Shown here piece after piece: positions 17,018-24,549 of a DNA stretch of 41,284 bases. Made by a program: the position numbers and the translations under genes. The stretch spans positions 1-41,284 of the forward strand of contig CAZAJB010000015.1 of NCBI GenBank assembly GCA_964485345.1. The letters are read 5' to 3'. The notes under the pieces were generated by a model that was not told the DNA's origin, ran no database searches, and worked only from the letters and a program-made list of their open reading frames with translations. Within the stretch, counting starts at the first letter, position 1. Every line of letters begins with the position of its first letter. This DNA comes from UBA5420 sp964485345. GTDB taxonomy: Bacteria; Bacillota; Limnochordia; Darwinibacteriales; Darwinibacteriaceae.

Positions 17018-17729
17018 ATGACAACGAAGCACAAGATGATGGTGGTGGGAGCCCATGCAGGCGACGCCGAGATTATGGCAGGGGCCGTAGTGGCCAAGTA
17101 TACAAGTCAAGGGCATCAGGCTGTCTTAGTGCATTTGACCCCAGGGGAGAAGGGGCACAAAACCCTAGCGCCTGAAAAGTATGCCGAGCAGAAGGTGGAA
17201 GAAGGGCACAGAGCTGCGGCAGTCTTGGGCGCCAAGGCCATCTTCTTACCCTATAAAGACGCGGAGCTACCGGTGAATGACGAAATGAAATACGCTCTAG
17301 CCGATCTGATTCGTGCAGAAACACCGCATTCTGATCACCCACTGGAAGGGCAGCATTCATAAGGACCACGAAGCCACGTACCAGATCGTGCAGGATGCTA
17401 TTTTCTATGCGGCACTTCCCTCCATAAAGCGGAAACTCCCAGCCCATGGCTGCTATACACAGTTCTTTGCGGAGAACTGGGAGGATCCCCATGATTTTGA
17501 AGTCGATACGTACGTTGATATCACAGAGAGCTACGATCAGTGGATCGCCGGCGCACTGGAGTACGAACTCTTCAGCGGTTCCATCTCCACGTTCCGCTAT
17601 ATGGACTATTGTAAGGCTCTAGCAGTGACACGCGGTTGTCTTGCGGGTAAGAAGTATGCCGTGGGTTTGATGCGCCCTAGGGGGGCAAGAATTCAAAAGG
17701 GAGATTCCCTCCCAGGAAAGCCGCTCTAA
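17018..17729 (+). pseudogene. PIG-L/LmbE-type deacetylase, frameshifted
   Basis: ATG 17018 has TAGGAGG upstream. The first frame encodes the N-terminal half (MMVVGAHAGDAEIMAGAVVAKY, HLTPGEKGH, LPYKDAELP) up to LIRAE near 17320. The C-terminal half continues in the +1 frame (RILITHWKGSIHKDHEATY...) to the stop at 17729. Joining the two restores an unbroken PIG-L domain; the expected 'xPDILITHW' strand spans the break, so one base is extra or two are missing around 17315-17325. Zinc ligands H and D (AHAGD) and the later HKDH are all present. The family removes N-acetyl groups from amino sugars (GlcNAc-malate, GlcNAc-PI), which fits the adjacent GlcNAc salvage operon. Could be a sequencing error rather than decay. 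Confidence 0.75.
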
Positions 17730-17746
17730 ATTTGGCTTGTGAGTAT

Positions 17747-17848
17747 TCGGCAAAACTTGCCAAGAGAACAAAGGAGGCGCTGCCTCAGCGTCGAATAAAG
17801 CAGGAGTCATCACCCCTTTGCCCTAAACCGCAAGGGGGTTGTTGCCGA
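17747..17848 (+). ncRNA. Candidate structured leader RNA upstream of cheW-mcp
   Basis: A closing helix TCGGCAA (17747-17753) / TTGCCGA (17842-17848) encloses two hairpins. The first is GGCGCTG/CAGCGTC with a CCT loop (17776-17792). The second is CCCCTTTGC/GCAAGGGGG with the loop CCTAAACC (17813-17838, one G-U). The multi-branched layout, size (about 100 nt), position 39 nt before cheW, and the 5' GGCAAAAC and 3' GTTGCCGA pieces recall the c-di-GMP-I (GEMM) riboswitch, which often controls chemotaxis genes in Clostridia. The GEMM core ACGCAAAGC and the GNRA loop are absent, so I do not assign it to that class. Confidence 0.35.
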
Positions 17849-17887
17849 TAACCAAGGAAAGGCAAGAAGAGGGGTGATAGGAACGAA

Positions 17888-18367
17888 ATGATCCAGACTA
17901 TTGGCAAGGAAAAAATCGAGGGGCAATTTGTCGTTTTCGCATTAGGTGAAGAGAAATATGGTGTTCAGATTTCCTCCGTGAAGGAGATTGTCAAGTGGTC
18001 TAAGACCACGCAACTGCCGCAGATGTCGGAGGTGTTAGCGGGAGTCATTAAGCTAAGGGATCAAGTAATCCCCGTCATTTCTCTGCGCAAGAAGTTTGGC
18101 TGGCCTGAGGCGGACGACTTAGCCGACACGAGAATCATCATCTTGGAGATTGATTCTACCCTGATTGGAATCAATGTAGATGACGTTGATTCAGTTGTGC
18201 ATGTTCCGAGTTCGGCCGTGGAGTTCCCCATTGGACTCATGGATCAGACAAGTATGATCTGCGGAATTGCCAAATTGCCAGATCTCCTCTTAATCTTGCT
18301 GAATGTTGAAAGACTCTTTTCCCGGTCCATGCTCGAGGAGCTCGCCGCGGAAGACAATGAGACGTAA
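17888..18367 (+). CDS. cheW: Chemotaxis adaptor protein CheW
   Basis: 159 aa. CheW fold: GQFVVFALGEEKYGVQISSVKEIV, then GVIKLRDQVIPVISLRKKFG, which carries the receptor/CheA contact Arg, and IGINVDDVDSVVHV. It links receptors to the kinase CheA at the cell pole. It lies directly before a chemoreceptor gene (13 nt) and after a candidate leader RNA. Ribosome binding is modest (AGAGGGG about 13 nt, ATAGG about 6 nt from the start). No cheA, cheY or cheB is in the window, so this is a satellite receptor module. Confidence 0.93.
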   Translation: MIQTIGKEKIEGQFVVFALGEEKYGVQISSVKEIVKWSKTTQLPQMSEVLAGVIKLRDQVIPVISLRKKFGWPEADDLADTRIIILEIDSTLIGINVDDVDSVVHVPSSAVEFPIGLMDQTSMICGIAKLPDLLLILLNVERLFSRSMLEELAAEDNET

Positions 18368-18380
18368 AGGGGTTTTAACG

Positions 18381-20243
18381 ATGAAATTCAAGAGCCTTGC
18401 AACAAGATTATCCTTGTATATCGGGATCCTCGTGCTGGCTATCTGTGTCACACTCGGTGTGTTCGCTTACCGAGATGGTTCTGAGGCGGTCAGGGGGGAG
18501 ACTCAAGCAGCGCTCGGACTCATGGCAACAGAAGGCAGTCGGTATCTAGAGAGTCAGTTTGCGGAAAGTATAGCCATCCTGGAGACGATTGCCGAAAGGC
18601 CCGAAATCAAGGGTATGGTCTGGGAAGAGCAAATGCCCACCCTACAATCGGAAGAGAGCCGCTTATCGCAATTTCTAGCTCTAGCAGTCGTAGACCGAGA
18701 TGGAGTCGCTCACTATAGCGATGGAACCACGGCAAATTTGGGAGATCGCGCCTATGTCGTCAAGGCCAGGGCTGGTCATTCCAATGTCTCGGATCTAATC
18801 GTGAGCCGAGTTAACAATTCGTTGGTCTTTATGTACGCGGTGCCGATTCGAGCAAATGGTCAGGTAGTCGGTACCCTAATCGCTAGGCGCGATGGTACAT
18901 CATTGACCGATATCACCGATCAGATGGGATTTGGCGCTCATGGATGGGCTTACATAATTAATGGTGCAGGTACCTTGTATGCATACCCTGATCGCCAGAT
19001 GGTACTGGACGAAGTAAACCTCTTTGACCCATCATCGTCATTGAACAAGGCTGGAACGGCGATTCAAGAGGCTCGCTCCACCGATGATGATGTGTTGGTA
19101 GTCAGCTACCAACTCGACGATAAAGAGACGAGGCTTGTGGGATTGGCCCAGATACCATCCACGGGATGGACAATCGCTGTGGGGGCTATGGAACGTGATC
19201 AACTCGAACAAATCAACCAGCTCAGGGTGTTCTTAATCTGGCTTTCCCTTGCCATAATTGTAGTTGGAGTTGTCGTCGGAATGGTTACTGCTAAGCGGAT
19301 CGTTAAGCCTCTGCAAGAGGTCCAGCAGGTAATTGAAGCAGTTGCTGAGGGTGACTTGACGAAGGAAGCTCAGGTTACCACAACTGACGAGATTGGCAGG
19401 GTTGCCCAGGCGCTAAATGCCACAATCAAGAGCGTGCGAGAAGCTATGGGATTGGTATCGACGACAACCGATGAACTGGCTAGCACGAGTCAAGAGATGG
19501 CTGCCGCTTCGGAGCAAGTTAGCGCCTCCATTGAAGAGGTAGCAAGTACTACCAATCAGTTTTCGAGCTCCCTTGACATGATGAACACCAATGCCCAGGA
19601 TTTAAGCGCCACGGTGGATGGTGTATCGAGTCAGGCGGCGGAAGGCGACGGGGCCGTGGTGAACGTGGTTAAGCAGATGAATGCCCTGCGAGAAGACACA
19701 CAGAAGATGAGCCGGGATGTGACTTCCCTTGGTACCCTTTCTGATGAGATTGGGAAGATCGTGGACGCTATCAGCGCCATTGCGGACCAAACCAATCTAT
19801 TGGCTCTGAATGCAGCCATTGAGGCGGCGAGGGCTGGAGAACATGGCCGTGGATTTGCTGTGGTAGCAGATGAGGTCAGAAAACTGGCTGAGGAGTCCTC
19901 CCAAGCCACTGCTGAGATCACATCGCTCATTCACCAAATCCAAAACGGTATTTCCACTACTGTGAGCGGTATGGGCAATAGTGCCGAGCAAGCCGATCAG
20001 GCTCTCTCGAGTGTCAATGCGAGCGGACGGATCTTGCGGAATATTCTAGCATCTGTAGAGGGCATCGTGGGACAAGTGCAAGGGATCTCCGCTGGAATTC
20101 AGGAGACGAATGCTGCAGGGCACGAAATATCTAGCGCCACCGAAGAGCAGGCTGCCTCCATCGAGGAAGTGGCAAGTTCTGCTCAGGACTTGACGGATAT
20201 GGGTATCAGACTGCAGGAACTCGTTAGACACTTTAAGCTATAA
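18381..20243 (+). CDS. Methyl-accepting chemotaxis protein with dCache sensor
   Basis: 620 aa from ATG 18381 (AAAGGGG 8 nt upstream). Order: TM1 (about 12-32), an extracellular double-Cache domain (about 35-275, with the typical AYVVKARAG and GWTIAVGAM blocks), TM2 (about 282-305), HAMP (306-360, IVKPLQEVQQVIEAVAEGD), then a long helical signalling domain. The conserved receptor tip (near 466-506) reads IADQTNLLALNAAIEAARAG followed by GRGFAVVADEVRKLAEES. No C-terminal CheR-binding pentapeptide. It senses a small molecule, probably an organic acid or amino acid, which cannot be specified. Followed by a terminator. Confidence 0.93.
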   Translation: MKFKSLATRLSLYIGILVLAICVTLGVFAYRDGSEAVRGETQAALGLMATEGSRYLESQFAESIAILETIAERPEIKGMVWEEQMPTLQSEESRLSQFLALAVVDRDGVAHYSDGTTANLGDRAYVVKARAGHSNVSDLIVSRVNNSLVFMYAVPIRANGQVVGTLIARRDGTSLTDITDQMGFGAHGWAYIINGAGTLYAYPDRQMVLDEVNLFDPSSSLNKAGTAIQEARSTDDDVLVVSYQLDDKETRLVGLAQIPSTGWTIAVGAMERDQLEQINQLRVFLIWLSLAIIVVGVVVGMVTAKRIVKPLQEVQQVIEAVAEGDLTKEAQVTTTDEIGRVAQALNATIKSVREAMGLVSTTTDELASTSQEMAAASEQVSASIEEVASTTNQFSSSLDMMNTNAQDLSATVDGVSSQAAEGDGAVVNVVKQMNALREDTQKMSRDVTSLGTLSDEIGKIVDAISAIADQTNLLALNAAIEAARAGEHGRGFAVVADEVRKLAEESSQATAEITSLIHQIQNGISTTVSGMGNSAEQADQALSSVNASGRILRNILASVEGIVGQVQGISAGIQETNAAGHEISSATEEQAASIEEVASSAQDLTDMGIRLQELVRHFKL

Positions 20244-20275
20244 TCTAGACCGAGTACGCTTTGCACCATGTAGAG

Positions 20276-20301
20276 GCGCCTGGGACTTCCGGGTGCTTTT
20301 T
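20276..20301 (+). terminator. Intrinsic terminator of cheW-mcp
   Basis: Stem GCGCCTGG (20276-20283) / CCGGGTGC (20289-20296), 8 bp with two G-U pairs, loop GACTT, followed by TTTTT. Confidence 0.75.
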
Positions 20302-20341
20302 GCATGCAGGCAAGAGAGTTTTCGTGGCAGACAAATAAAGG

Positions 20342-20372
20342 TTGACAAAAGTGGCGGAAGATACTGTATAAT
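20342..20372 (+). promoter_or_regulatory. Catalase promoter (sigma-A type)
   Basis: TTGACA (20342-20347) and TATAAT (20367-20372) match both consensus boxes but are 19 nt apart, longer than the ideal 17, which often marks promoters needing an activator or derepression. A very AT-rich stretch (20367-20393, TAATAATTA) follows and could contain a PerR/Fur-type box; I could not align a convincing 7-1-7 site. Confidence 0.6.
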
Positions 20373-20410
20373 AAATAAGAATAATAATTACTATGGATAG
20401 GAGGCATATG

Positions 20411-21880
20411 ATGACACAGGAAAAAGGACAAAAACTGACAACTGTTGCAGGGGCACCCGTTGTGGACAATCAGAATTCGATGACAGCCGGGCGAAGGGGA
20501 CCCATGTTGCTACAGGATGTATGGTACTTAGAAAAGCTAGCACACTTTGATCGGGAGGTTATCCCCGAACGCAGAATGCACGCCAAGGGTTCGGGTGCTT
20601 TTGGAACATTTACCGTAACCCACGACATAACGAAGTACACGAAAGCAAAAGTCTTCTCGGAAGTTGGTAAGCAGACAGAGATGTTTGTGCGTTTTTCTAC
20701 AGTGGCCGGTGAGCGAGGCGCAGCAGACGCAGAACGGGATATTCGGGGATTTGCCATGAAGTTTTACACTGAAGAAGGGAACTGGGATCTAGCAGGCAAT
20801 AACACCCCAGTGTTTTTTCTGCGCGACCCAATGAAGTTCCCTGATCTCAATCATGCCGTTAAGAGGGATCCTCGCACGAATATGCGGAGTGCCAAAAACA
20901 ACTGGGATTTCTGGACTTCTCTGCCAGAGGCGTTGCACCAAGTTACCATCACCATGAGCGACCGGGGGATTCCCAAGTCTTATCGGCATATGCATGGTTT
21001 TGGGAGCCATACATTTTCCATGATCAACGCGGCAAACGAGCGGGTATGGGTGAAATTCCACCTCGTGAGTCAGCAAGGTATCGAGAACTTGACGGACGAA
21101 GAAGCGGAAGCTACGATCGCCAAGGATAGGGAGAGCCACCAGAGGGACTTGTTAGAGAGCATCGACCGTGGAGACTACCCCAGGTGGACGATGTACATCC
21201 AGGTCATGACAGATGAACAGGCTGCCAATATGCCCTATAACCCCTTTGACGTGACAAAAGTTTGGTACAAGAAGGATTTCCCCCTGATTGAAGTGGGATA
21301 TTTTGAACTGAATCGCAACCCCGAAAACTACTTTGCCGATGTGGAACAGGCTGCATTTAACCCAGCGAATGTGGTGCCAGGAATTGGTTTTTCACCAGAC
21401 AGAATGCTCCAAGGCCGCCTCTTTGCTTATGGCGATGCCCAGCGCTATCGTCTTGGGGTCAACCATCACCAGATCCCTGTCAATGCCCCGAAGATTCCCA
21501 CGAACAGCTATCATCGAGATGGACAGATGAGGGTCAATAACAACTTCGGCTCTACCCTTGCTTATGAACCCAATAGCTACGGCGAATGGCAAGAGCAACT
21601 AGAGTATAAAGAGCCCCCGCTGGCCTTGAGCGGGCCAGCAGATCACTGGAACTTCCGTGAAGACGATGATGACTATTATACACAGCCCGGTAAGCTCTTT
21701 AGGCTGATGAGCCCAGATGAGCAGCGAGTACTCTTTGAGAACACCGCTCGCAACATGGGCGACGCACCAAAAATGATCAAGATCCGTCACATCGGAAATT
21801 GCCTCAAGGCAGATCCCGCTTATGGCAGAGGCGTTGCCTCTGCATTAGAAATCTCCCTGGATGAAGTAGAGTCAAAGTGA
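20411..21880 (+). CDS. katA: Heme catalase, small-subunit clade
   Basis: 489 aa. ATG 20411 is 6 nt after AGGAGG; earlier ATGs at 20393 and 20408 are upstream of or too near it. Distal-pocket His57 lies in RRMHAKGSGAFG, the catalytic Asn in AGNNTPVFFLRD, and the heme-ligand Tyr340 in RLFAYGDAQRYRLG. The length and the lack of a C-terminal flavodoxin-like domain fit small-subunit catalases. It dismutates hydrogen peroxide in the cytoplasm. It is monocistronic between its own promoter and a terminator. In an organism with a selenocysteine formate dehydrogenase this suggests protection during brief oxygen exposure. Confidence 0.96.
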   Translation: MTQEKGQKLTTVAGAPVVDNQNSMTAGRRGPMLLQDVWYLEKLAHFDREVIPERRMHAKGSGAFGTFTVTHDITKYTKAKVFSEVGKQTEMFVRFSTVAGERGAADAERDIRGFAMKFYTEEGNWDLAGNNTPVFFLRDPMKFPDLNHAVKRDPRTNMRSAKNNWDFWTSLPEALHQVTITMSDRGIPKSYRHMHGFGSHTFSMINAANERVWVKFHLVSQQGIENLTDEEAEATIAKDRESHQRDLLESIDRGDYPRWTMYIQVMTDEQAANMPYNPFDVTKVWYKKDFPLIEVGYFELNRNPENYFADVEQAAFNPANVVPGIGFSPDRMLQGRLFAYGDAQRYRLGVNHHQIPVNAPKIPTNSYHRDGQMRVNNNFGSTLAYEPNSYGEWQEQLEYKEPPLALSGPADHWNFREDDDDYYTQPGKLFRLMSPDEQRVLFENTARNMGDAPKMIKIRHIGNCLKADPAYGRGVASALEISLDEVESK

Positions 21881-21900
21881 ACTAAGTAAGATATGCGATA

Positions 21901-21936
21901 GCCCTGGGAGCAGCGTCAATGGCTCCTGGGGCTTTC
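21901..21936. terminator. Terminator between convergent katA and kinase gene
   Basis: Stem GCCCTGGGAGC (21901-21911) / GCTCCTGGGGC (21922-21932), 11 bp with two G-U pairs and a 10-nt loop, followed by TTTCC. Located between convergent genes, probably serving mainly katA. Confidence 0.65.
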
Positions 21937-22392
21937 CTATGGGCGAAGTATGGATCGCGCCAGGTCCAAGGCGTCCCCATCTTCTGTTGTATCAACTGTC
22001 ATGTCTCCCTGGACCCCTTCCCAATCTGCATACTGCCGTTCGAGCATCGCCTCAACGGGTGGGGGCAGGTGGCCGCGCATTCTCTTGGCAAAGCGTGATT
22101 TGATCGTATCGAGGGAAGCGGTAAACTTGACCTTGTAAGCGCCTTCCAAGGGTGCTACTCTAGCTAACTGGTCCTTTTCTGTTATGACGTAGACGACTGG
22201 CGGCTGCGATCCATCGGTCTGGTGGGCTGCCTTGGCAAGCTTTTCATAGAAGAGGCCCCAGGCTTCGTTTTCGCCCTTGGCCATCCGCAAATAGTCTTTG
22301 CCGGAAAAAACTTCGATCTCCCTGAGTTCTCTAAGCTTCTCTACGACCGTTGACTTTCCGGTGCAGCTTGGGCCCATGAAGATATATAACAT
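21937..22392 (-). CDS. Small P-loop kinase-like protein
   Basis: 151 aa from ATG 22392 (GAGGAGGAG 7 nt upstream). The N-terminal Walker A GPSCTGKST (after MLYIFM) and the size fit the guanylate-kinase/AAA_33 nucleotide-kinase group. The middle contains VVYVITEKDQ and an Arg-rich lid-like segment (SRFAKRMRGHLPP). No specific family is recognised, and the substrate is unknown. It is a lone leftward gene, converging on katA and diverging from the zinc-ribbon gene. A nucleotide or small-molecule kinase is most likely. Confidence 0.7.
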   Translation of the reverse strand: MLYIFMGPSCTGKSTVVEKLRELREIEVFSGKDYLRMAKGENEAWGLFYEKLAKAAHQTDGSQPPVVYVITEKDQLARVAPLEGAYKVKFTASLDTIKSRFAKRMRGHLPPPVEAMLERQYADWEGVQGDMTVDTTEDGDALDLARSILRP

Positions 22393-22539
22393 GGTGCATC
22401 TCCTCCTCGTGCTGGGTCTTTGGGTATCTCCCAGAATTCGGTGTCTTCTAGCAAAATCCCTCTCGCAAGTTCTGTCCCTTCCCCTCATAGGAGGTATTCT
22501 CTCTGCCTTGCAGAAGATCGCAGATAGGGAGGAATCACT

Positions 22540-22962
22540 TTGAAATGGCAGGAATTTAAAGCTCGAGCAACAATGGAGTTACGGAGATTTATGTATGGAC
22601 GAAATGGTGTCGATGAGCTGACGGTTCTCCTGTTGAGTGCCAGTGTAATCGCGGTGTTTATGGCCAGTGTCTTCAGACAGCCGTGGCTGCAGCTTATCTA
22701 CTACGCAGGAGTCTTTGTGGCCCTATATCGTACCCTTTCCAAATCTCTAGTGAAACGACGCAAAGAGAACCAGGTTCTCCTGGAGAAAAGAAGGAGTGGG
22801 CGGTCGTGGTTTAGCGTCCAAAAACGTATCGTCCAGGAGCGCAAGACTCACAGGCACTTTAAGTGCCCCAGCTGCAAGCAGAGGCTGCGAGTTCCCGTGG
22901 GTAAAGGGAAGATCGCGATTACATGTTCGAAATGCGGCGAAAAGTTCAGTCGCAAGAGCTGA
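22540..22962 (+). CDS. Small membrane protein with C-terminal zinc ribbon
   Basis: 140 aa, TTG start with AGGGAGG 8 nt upstream; MKWQEFKARATMELRRFMYGRNGVDELT is typical of a Clostridia family of unknown function (quoted as one stretch of the N-terminal basic region, residues 1-28, in two pieces: MKWQEFKARATM and GRNGVDELT are the recognisable parts). Two adjacent membrane helices (about 30-65) are followed by a basic linker and a Cys4 ribbon CPSC...CSKC (about 109-131). Topology probably leaves the ribbon in the cytoplasm. Function unknown. Confidence 0.75.
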   Translation: MKWQEFKARATMELRRFMYGRNGVDELTVLLLSASVIAVFMASVFRQPWLQLIYYAGVFVALYRTLSKSLVKRRKENQVLLEKRRSGRSWFSVQKRIVQERKTHRHFKCPSCKQRLRVPVGKGKIAITCSKCGEKFSRKS

Positions 22963-23004
22963 AAAACGATGGCAGGTCGATAGCGGAATACTGAACACGA
23001 TTTG

Positions 23005-23038
23005 AACACCTTGGGTTGCTTTGTACCGAGGTGTTTTT
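23005..23038 (+). terminator. Intrinsic terminator after the zinc-ribbon gene
   Basis: Stem ACACCTTGG / CCGAGGTGT (about 9 bp, one G-U) with TTTTT directly after; flanking As pair with the T run. Confidence 0.85.
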
Positions 23039-23064
23039 AATTTGGATTTATTTATATTTGCTTA

Positions 23065-23094
23065 TTGACAATAGTGTGCGCCGCACACTACAAT
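23065..23094 (+). promoter_or_regulatory. PadR promoter with palindromic operator in the spacer
   Basis: -35 TTGACA (23065-23070), 18-nt spacer, -10 TACAAT (23089-23094). A perfect palindrome TAGTGTGCG-C-CGCACACTA (23072-23090) fills the spacer. A dimeric repressor bound there would block RNA polymerase, and the first gene of the transcript is a PadR repressor, so autoregulation is the simple reading. Confidence 0.8.
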
Positions 23095-23113
23095 GAATTT
23101 GGAGTTGATGCAG

Positions 23114-23482
23114 ATGACAAAGGAACTAGAACGGGAGACCCTGGCGAATCTCACACAGGAGTTGCGGCGGGGGGTTGTTGTGCTTGCGGTGTTGAGCCAA
23201 CTCGATGAACCGCAGTATGGTTACTCCTTGGTATCGAAGCTGGCAGAGAAGGACTTCCCCATTGAGGCCGGAACATTGTATCCCCTTTTTCGCAGACTCG
23301 AAAAGCAGGGACTACTCGGGAGTCTATGGGATACCAACGAGTCTAGACCGCGCAAGTACTACAGGTTAAGCCCCCTGGGCAAAGAGATTTACAGCCAGCT
23401 ATGTGATGAATGGACAGAAATGGTATCCAGCGTTGAGAATCTACTAAAAGGAAAAGAAGGCGAAACGGATGGAAACAGTTGA
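23114..23482 (+). CDS. PadR-family transcriptional repressor
   Basis: 122 aa. An ATG at 23093 lies within the -10 box and cannot be the start; GGAG 9 nt upstream selects ATG 23114 (MTKELERETLANL). Winged helix: LAVLSQLDEPQYGYSLVSKL, then the wing region EAGTLYPLFRRLEKQGLL and the PRKYYRLSPLGKEIY turn typical of PadR. A short C-terminal helix provides dimerisation. It overlaps the next gene, a HAAS-domain membrane protein, by 14 nt. That pairing is common in Bacillota, where PadR controls the membrane protein in response to envelope-active compounds. Confidence 0.92.
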   Translation: MTKELERETLANLTQELRRGVVVLAVLSQLDEPQYGYSLVSKLAEKDFPIEAGTLYPLFRRLEKQGLLGSLWDTNESRPRKYYRLSPLGKEIYSQLCDEWTEMVSSVENLLKGKEGETDGNS

Positions 23483-24476
23483 GCGTTACATCTATGCGGT
23501 AACCCGCAGGTTGCCAGAAAGAGCAAGGGCAGAGGTGGAACTCGAGCTTAGGGGCCTGATTGAGGACTTGCTGGAAGAAAAGACCCAGGGGAGAAAGGTG
23601 ACTGAGCAGGATCAAAATGAGGTGCTCACGGAGCTTGGGGATCCCGAGGCTCTGGCCAAGGAATATGGAGGCGAACCGCGCTACCTGATCGGACCTAGCT
23701 TGTATGATTCATATCTCAAGGTGCTCAAAACTGTGGGTTCTATCGCATTGGCGCTGGTAGAGCTTGTCGTTGTAATTAGGGCCTTGATGGCGCCTATGGG
23801 TATTGTAGCCTTTATAACGGAGTTTTTGACCTCCCTGGTTTCCGCAGGCTTTCAAGTATTTGGCTGGGTGACCCTGGTTTTTTGGGCTGTGGAGTACTCT
23901 GGGAAAGGGGAGTTCGACAAGGGGGCTGAAAAGGTGTGGACCCCAGCGCTCTTGCCAGAGATTCCGGTCAAAGAGAAGCAGATCTCAATCAGCGATCCAC
24001 TGATGAGTATTGGCGTTTCCATCTTGTTCTTGGTGATGTACGTCATGCCCCAACGATTTGGTGTCTTTCAGGCAGCGGGATCAACAACGACTGTGATTCC
24101 TGTTGTGAATCTAGAGATGACTTCTTACTTCCTACCCCTGTTCATTGGATTTGTAGGCATCACCATTGTGAAAGAATTATTCAAGCTTGTGGGGAGAGTG
24201 TGGAGCAAACGACTTGCTACGGTTAGTGTGGCCTGTAACGCGATTGCCATCGTTCTGGCCTACTTCATTTTTGCCAATCCCGAGTTCTGGAACCCAAGCT
24301 TCGTGGATCAGTTGCTCGCTGCGAATCTAGCCAGTGTAAGCGGTGTAGCCGGAATCCTGCAAAGGGTTTGGCCTCAAGTGACTGGGCAGTTTGTCTATAT
24401 AGTGGTCATAGCCTACGTCATCGACACGATCGGCGCCCTATACCGTGGGTTCATGTTTGGCAGGGCACGAGGATAG
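23469..24476 (+). CDS. HAAS-domain multispanning membrane protein
   Basis: 335 aa, start inside padR, so translationally coupled. Residues 1-75 form an HAAS/DUF1700-like cytoplasmic helical domain (YAVTRRLPERARAEVELELR, then ELGDPEALAKEY). About six or seven membrane helices follow in pairs between residues 85 and 330. Function is unproven; such proteins are targets and sometimes partners of PadR regulators. I see no enzymatic motif. Confidence 0.8.
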   Translation: METVERYIYAVTRRLPERARAEVELELRGLIEDLLEEKTQGRKVTEQDQNEVLTELGDPEALAKEYGGEPRYLIGPSLYDSYLKVLKTVGSIALALVELVVVIRALMAPMGIVAFITEFLTSLVSAGFQVFGWVTLVFWAVEYSGKGEFDKGAEKVWTPALLPEIPVKEKQISISDPLMSIGVSILFLVMYVMPQRFGVFQAAGSTTTVIPVVNLEMTSYFLPLFIGFVGITIVKELFKLVGRVWSKRLATVSVACNAIAIVLAYFIFANPEFWNPSFVDQLLAANLASVSGVAGILQRVWPQVTGQFVYIVVIAYVIDTIGALYRGFMFGRARG

Positions 24477-24502
24477 TGGACTGCAAGAAAACGAAAATCG
24501 TT

Positions 24503-24538
24503 AAATTGCGCGCATTGCGCGGGGGCCAGGCCCCAAGG
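24503..24538 (+). repeat. Dispersed GC-rich palindromic repeat, copy C
   Basis: AAATTGCGCGCATTGCGCG then GGGGCCAGGCCCC (24522-24534) then AAGG. It matches copies A and B in order. Its last bases run into the AAGGAGG ribosome binding site of iadA, so the hairpin could affect iadA translation. Confidence 0.65.
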
Positions 24539-24549
24539 AGGTAGGATCG

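Noticed and set aside
17747..17848. c-di-GMP-I (GEMM) riboswitch assignment
   Set aside because: Layout and end pieces are suggestive, but the conserved ACGCAAAGC core and GNRA tetraloop are missing.
23093..23113. Upstream ATG as start of the PadR gene
   Set aside because: It overlaps the -10 box, so it would lie before the transcription start.
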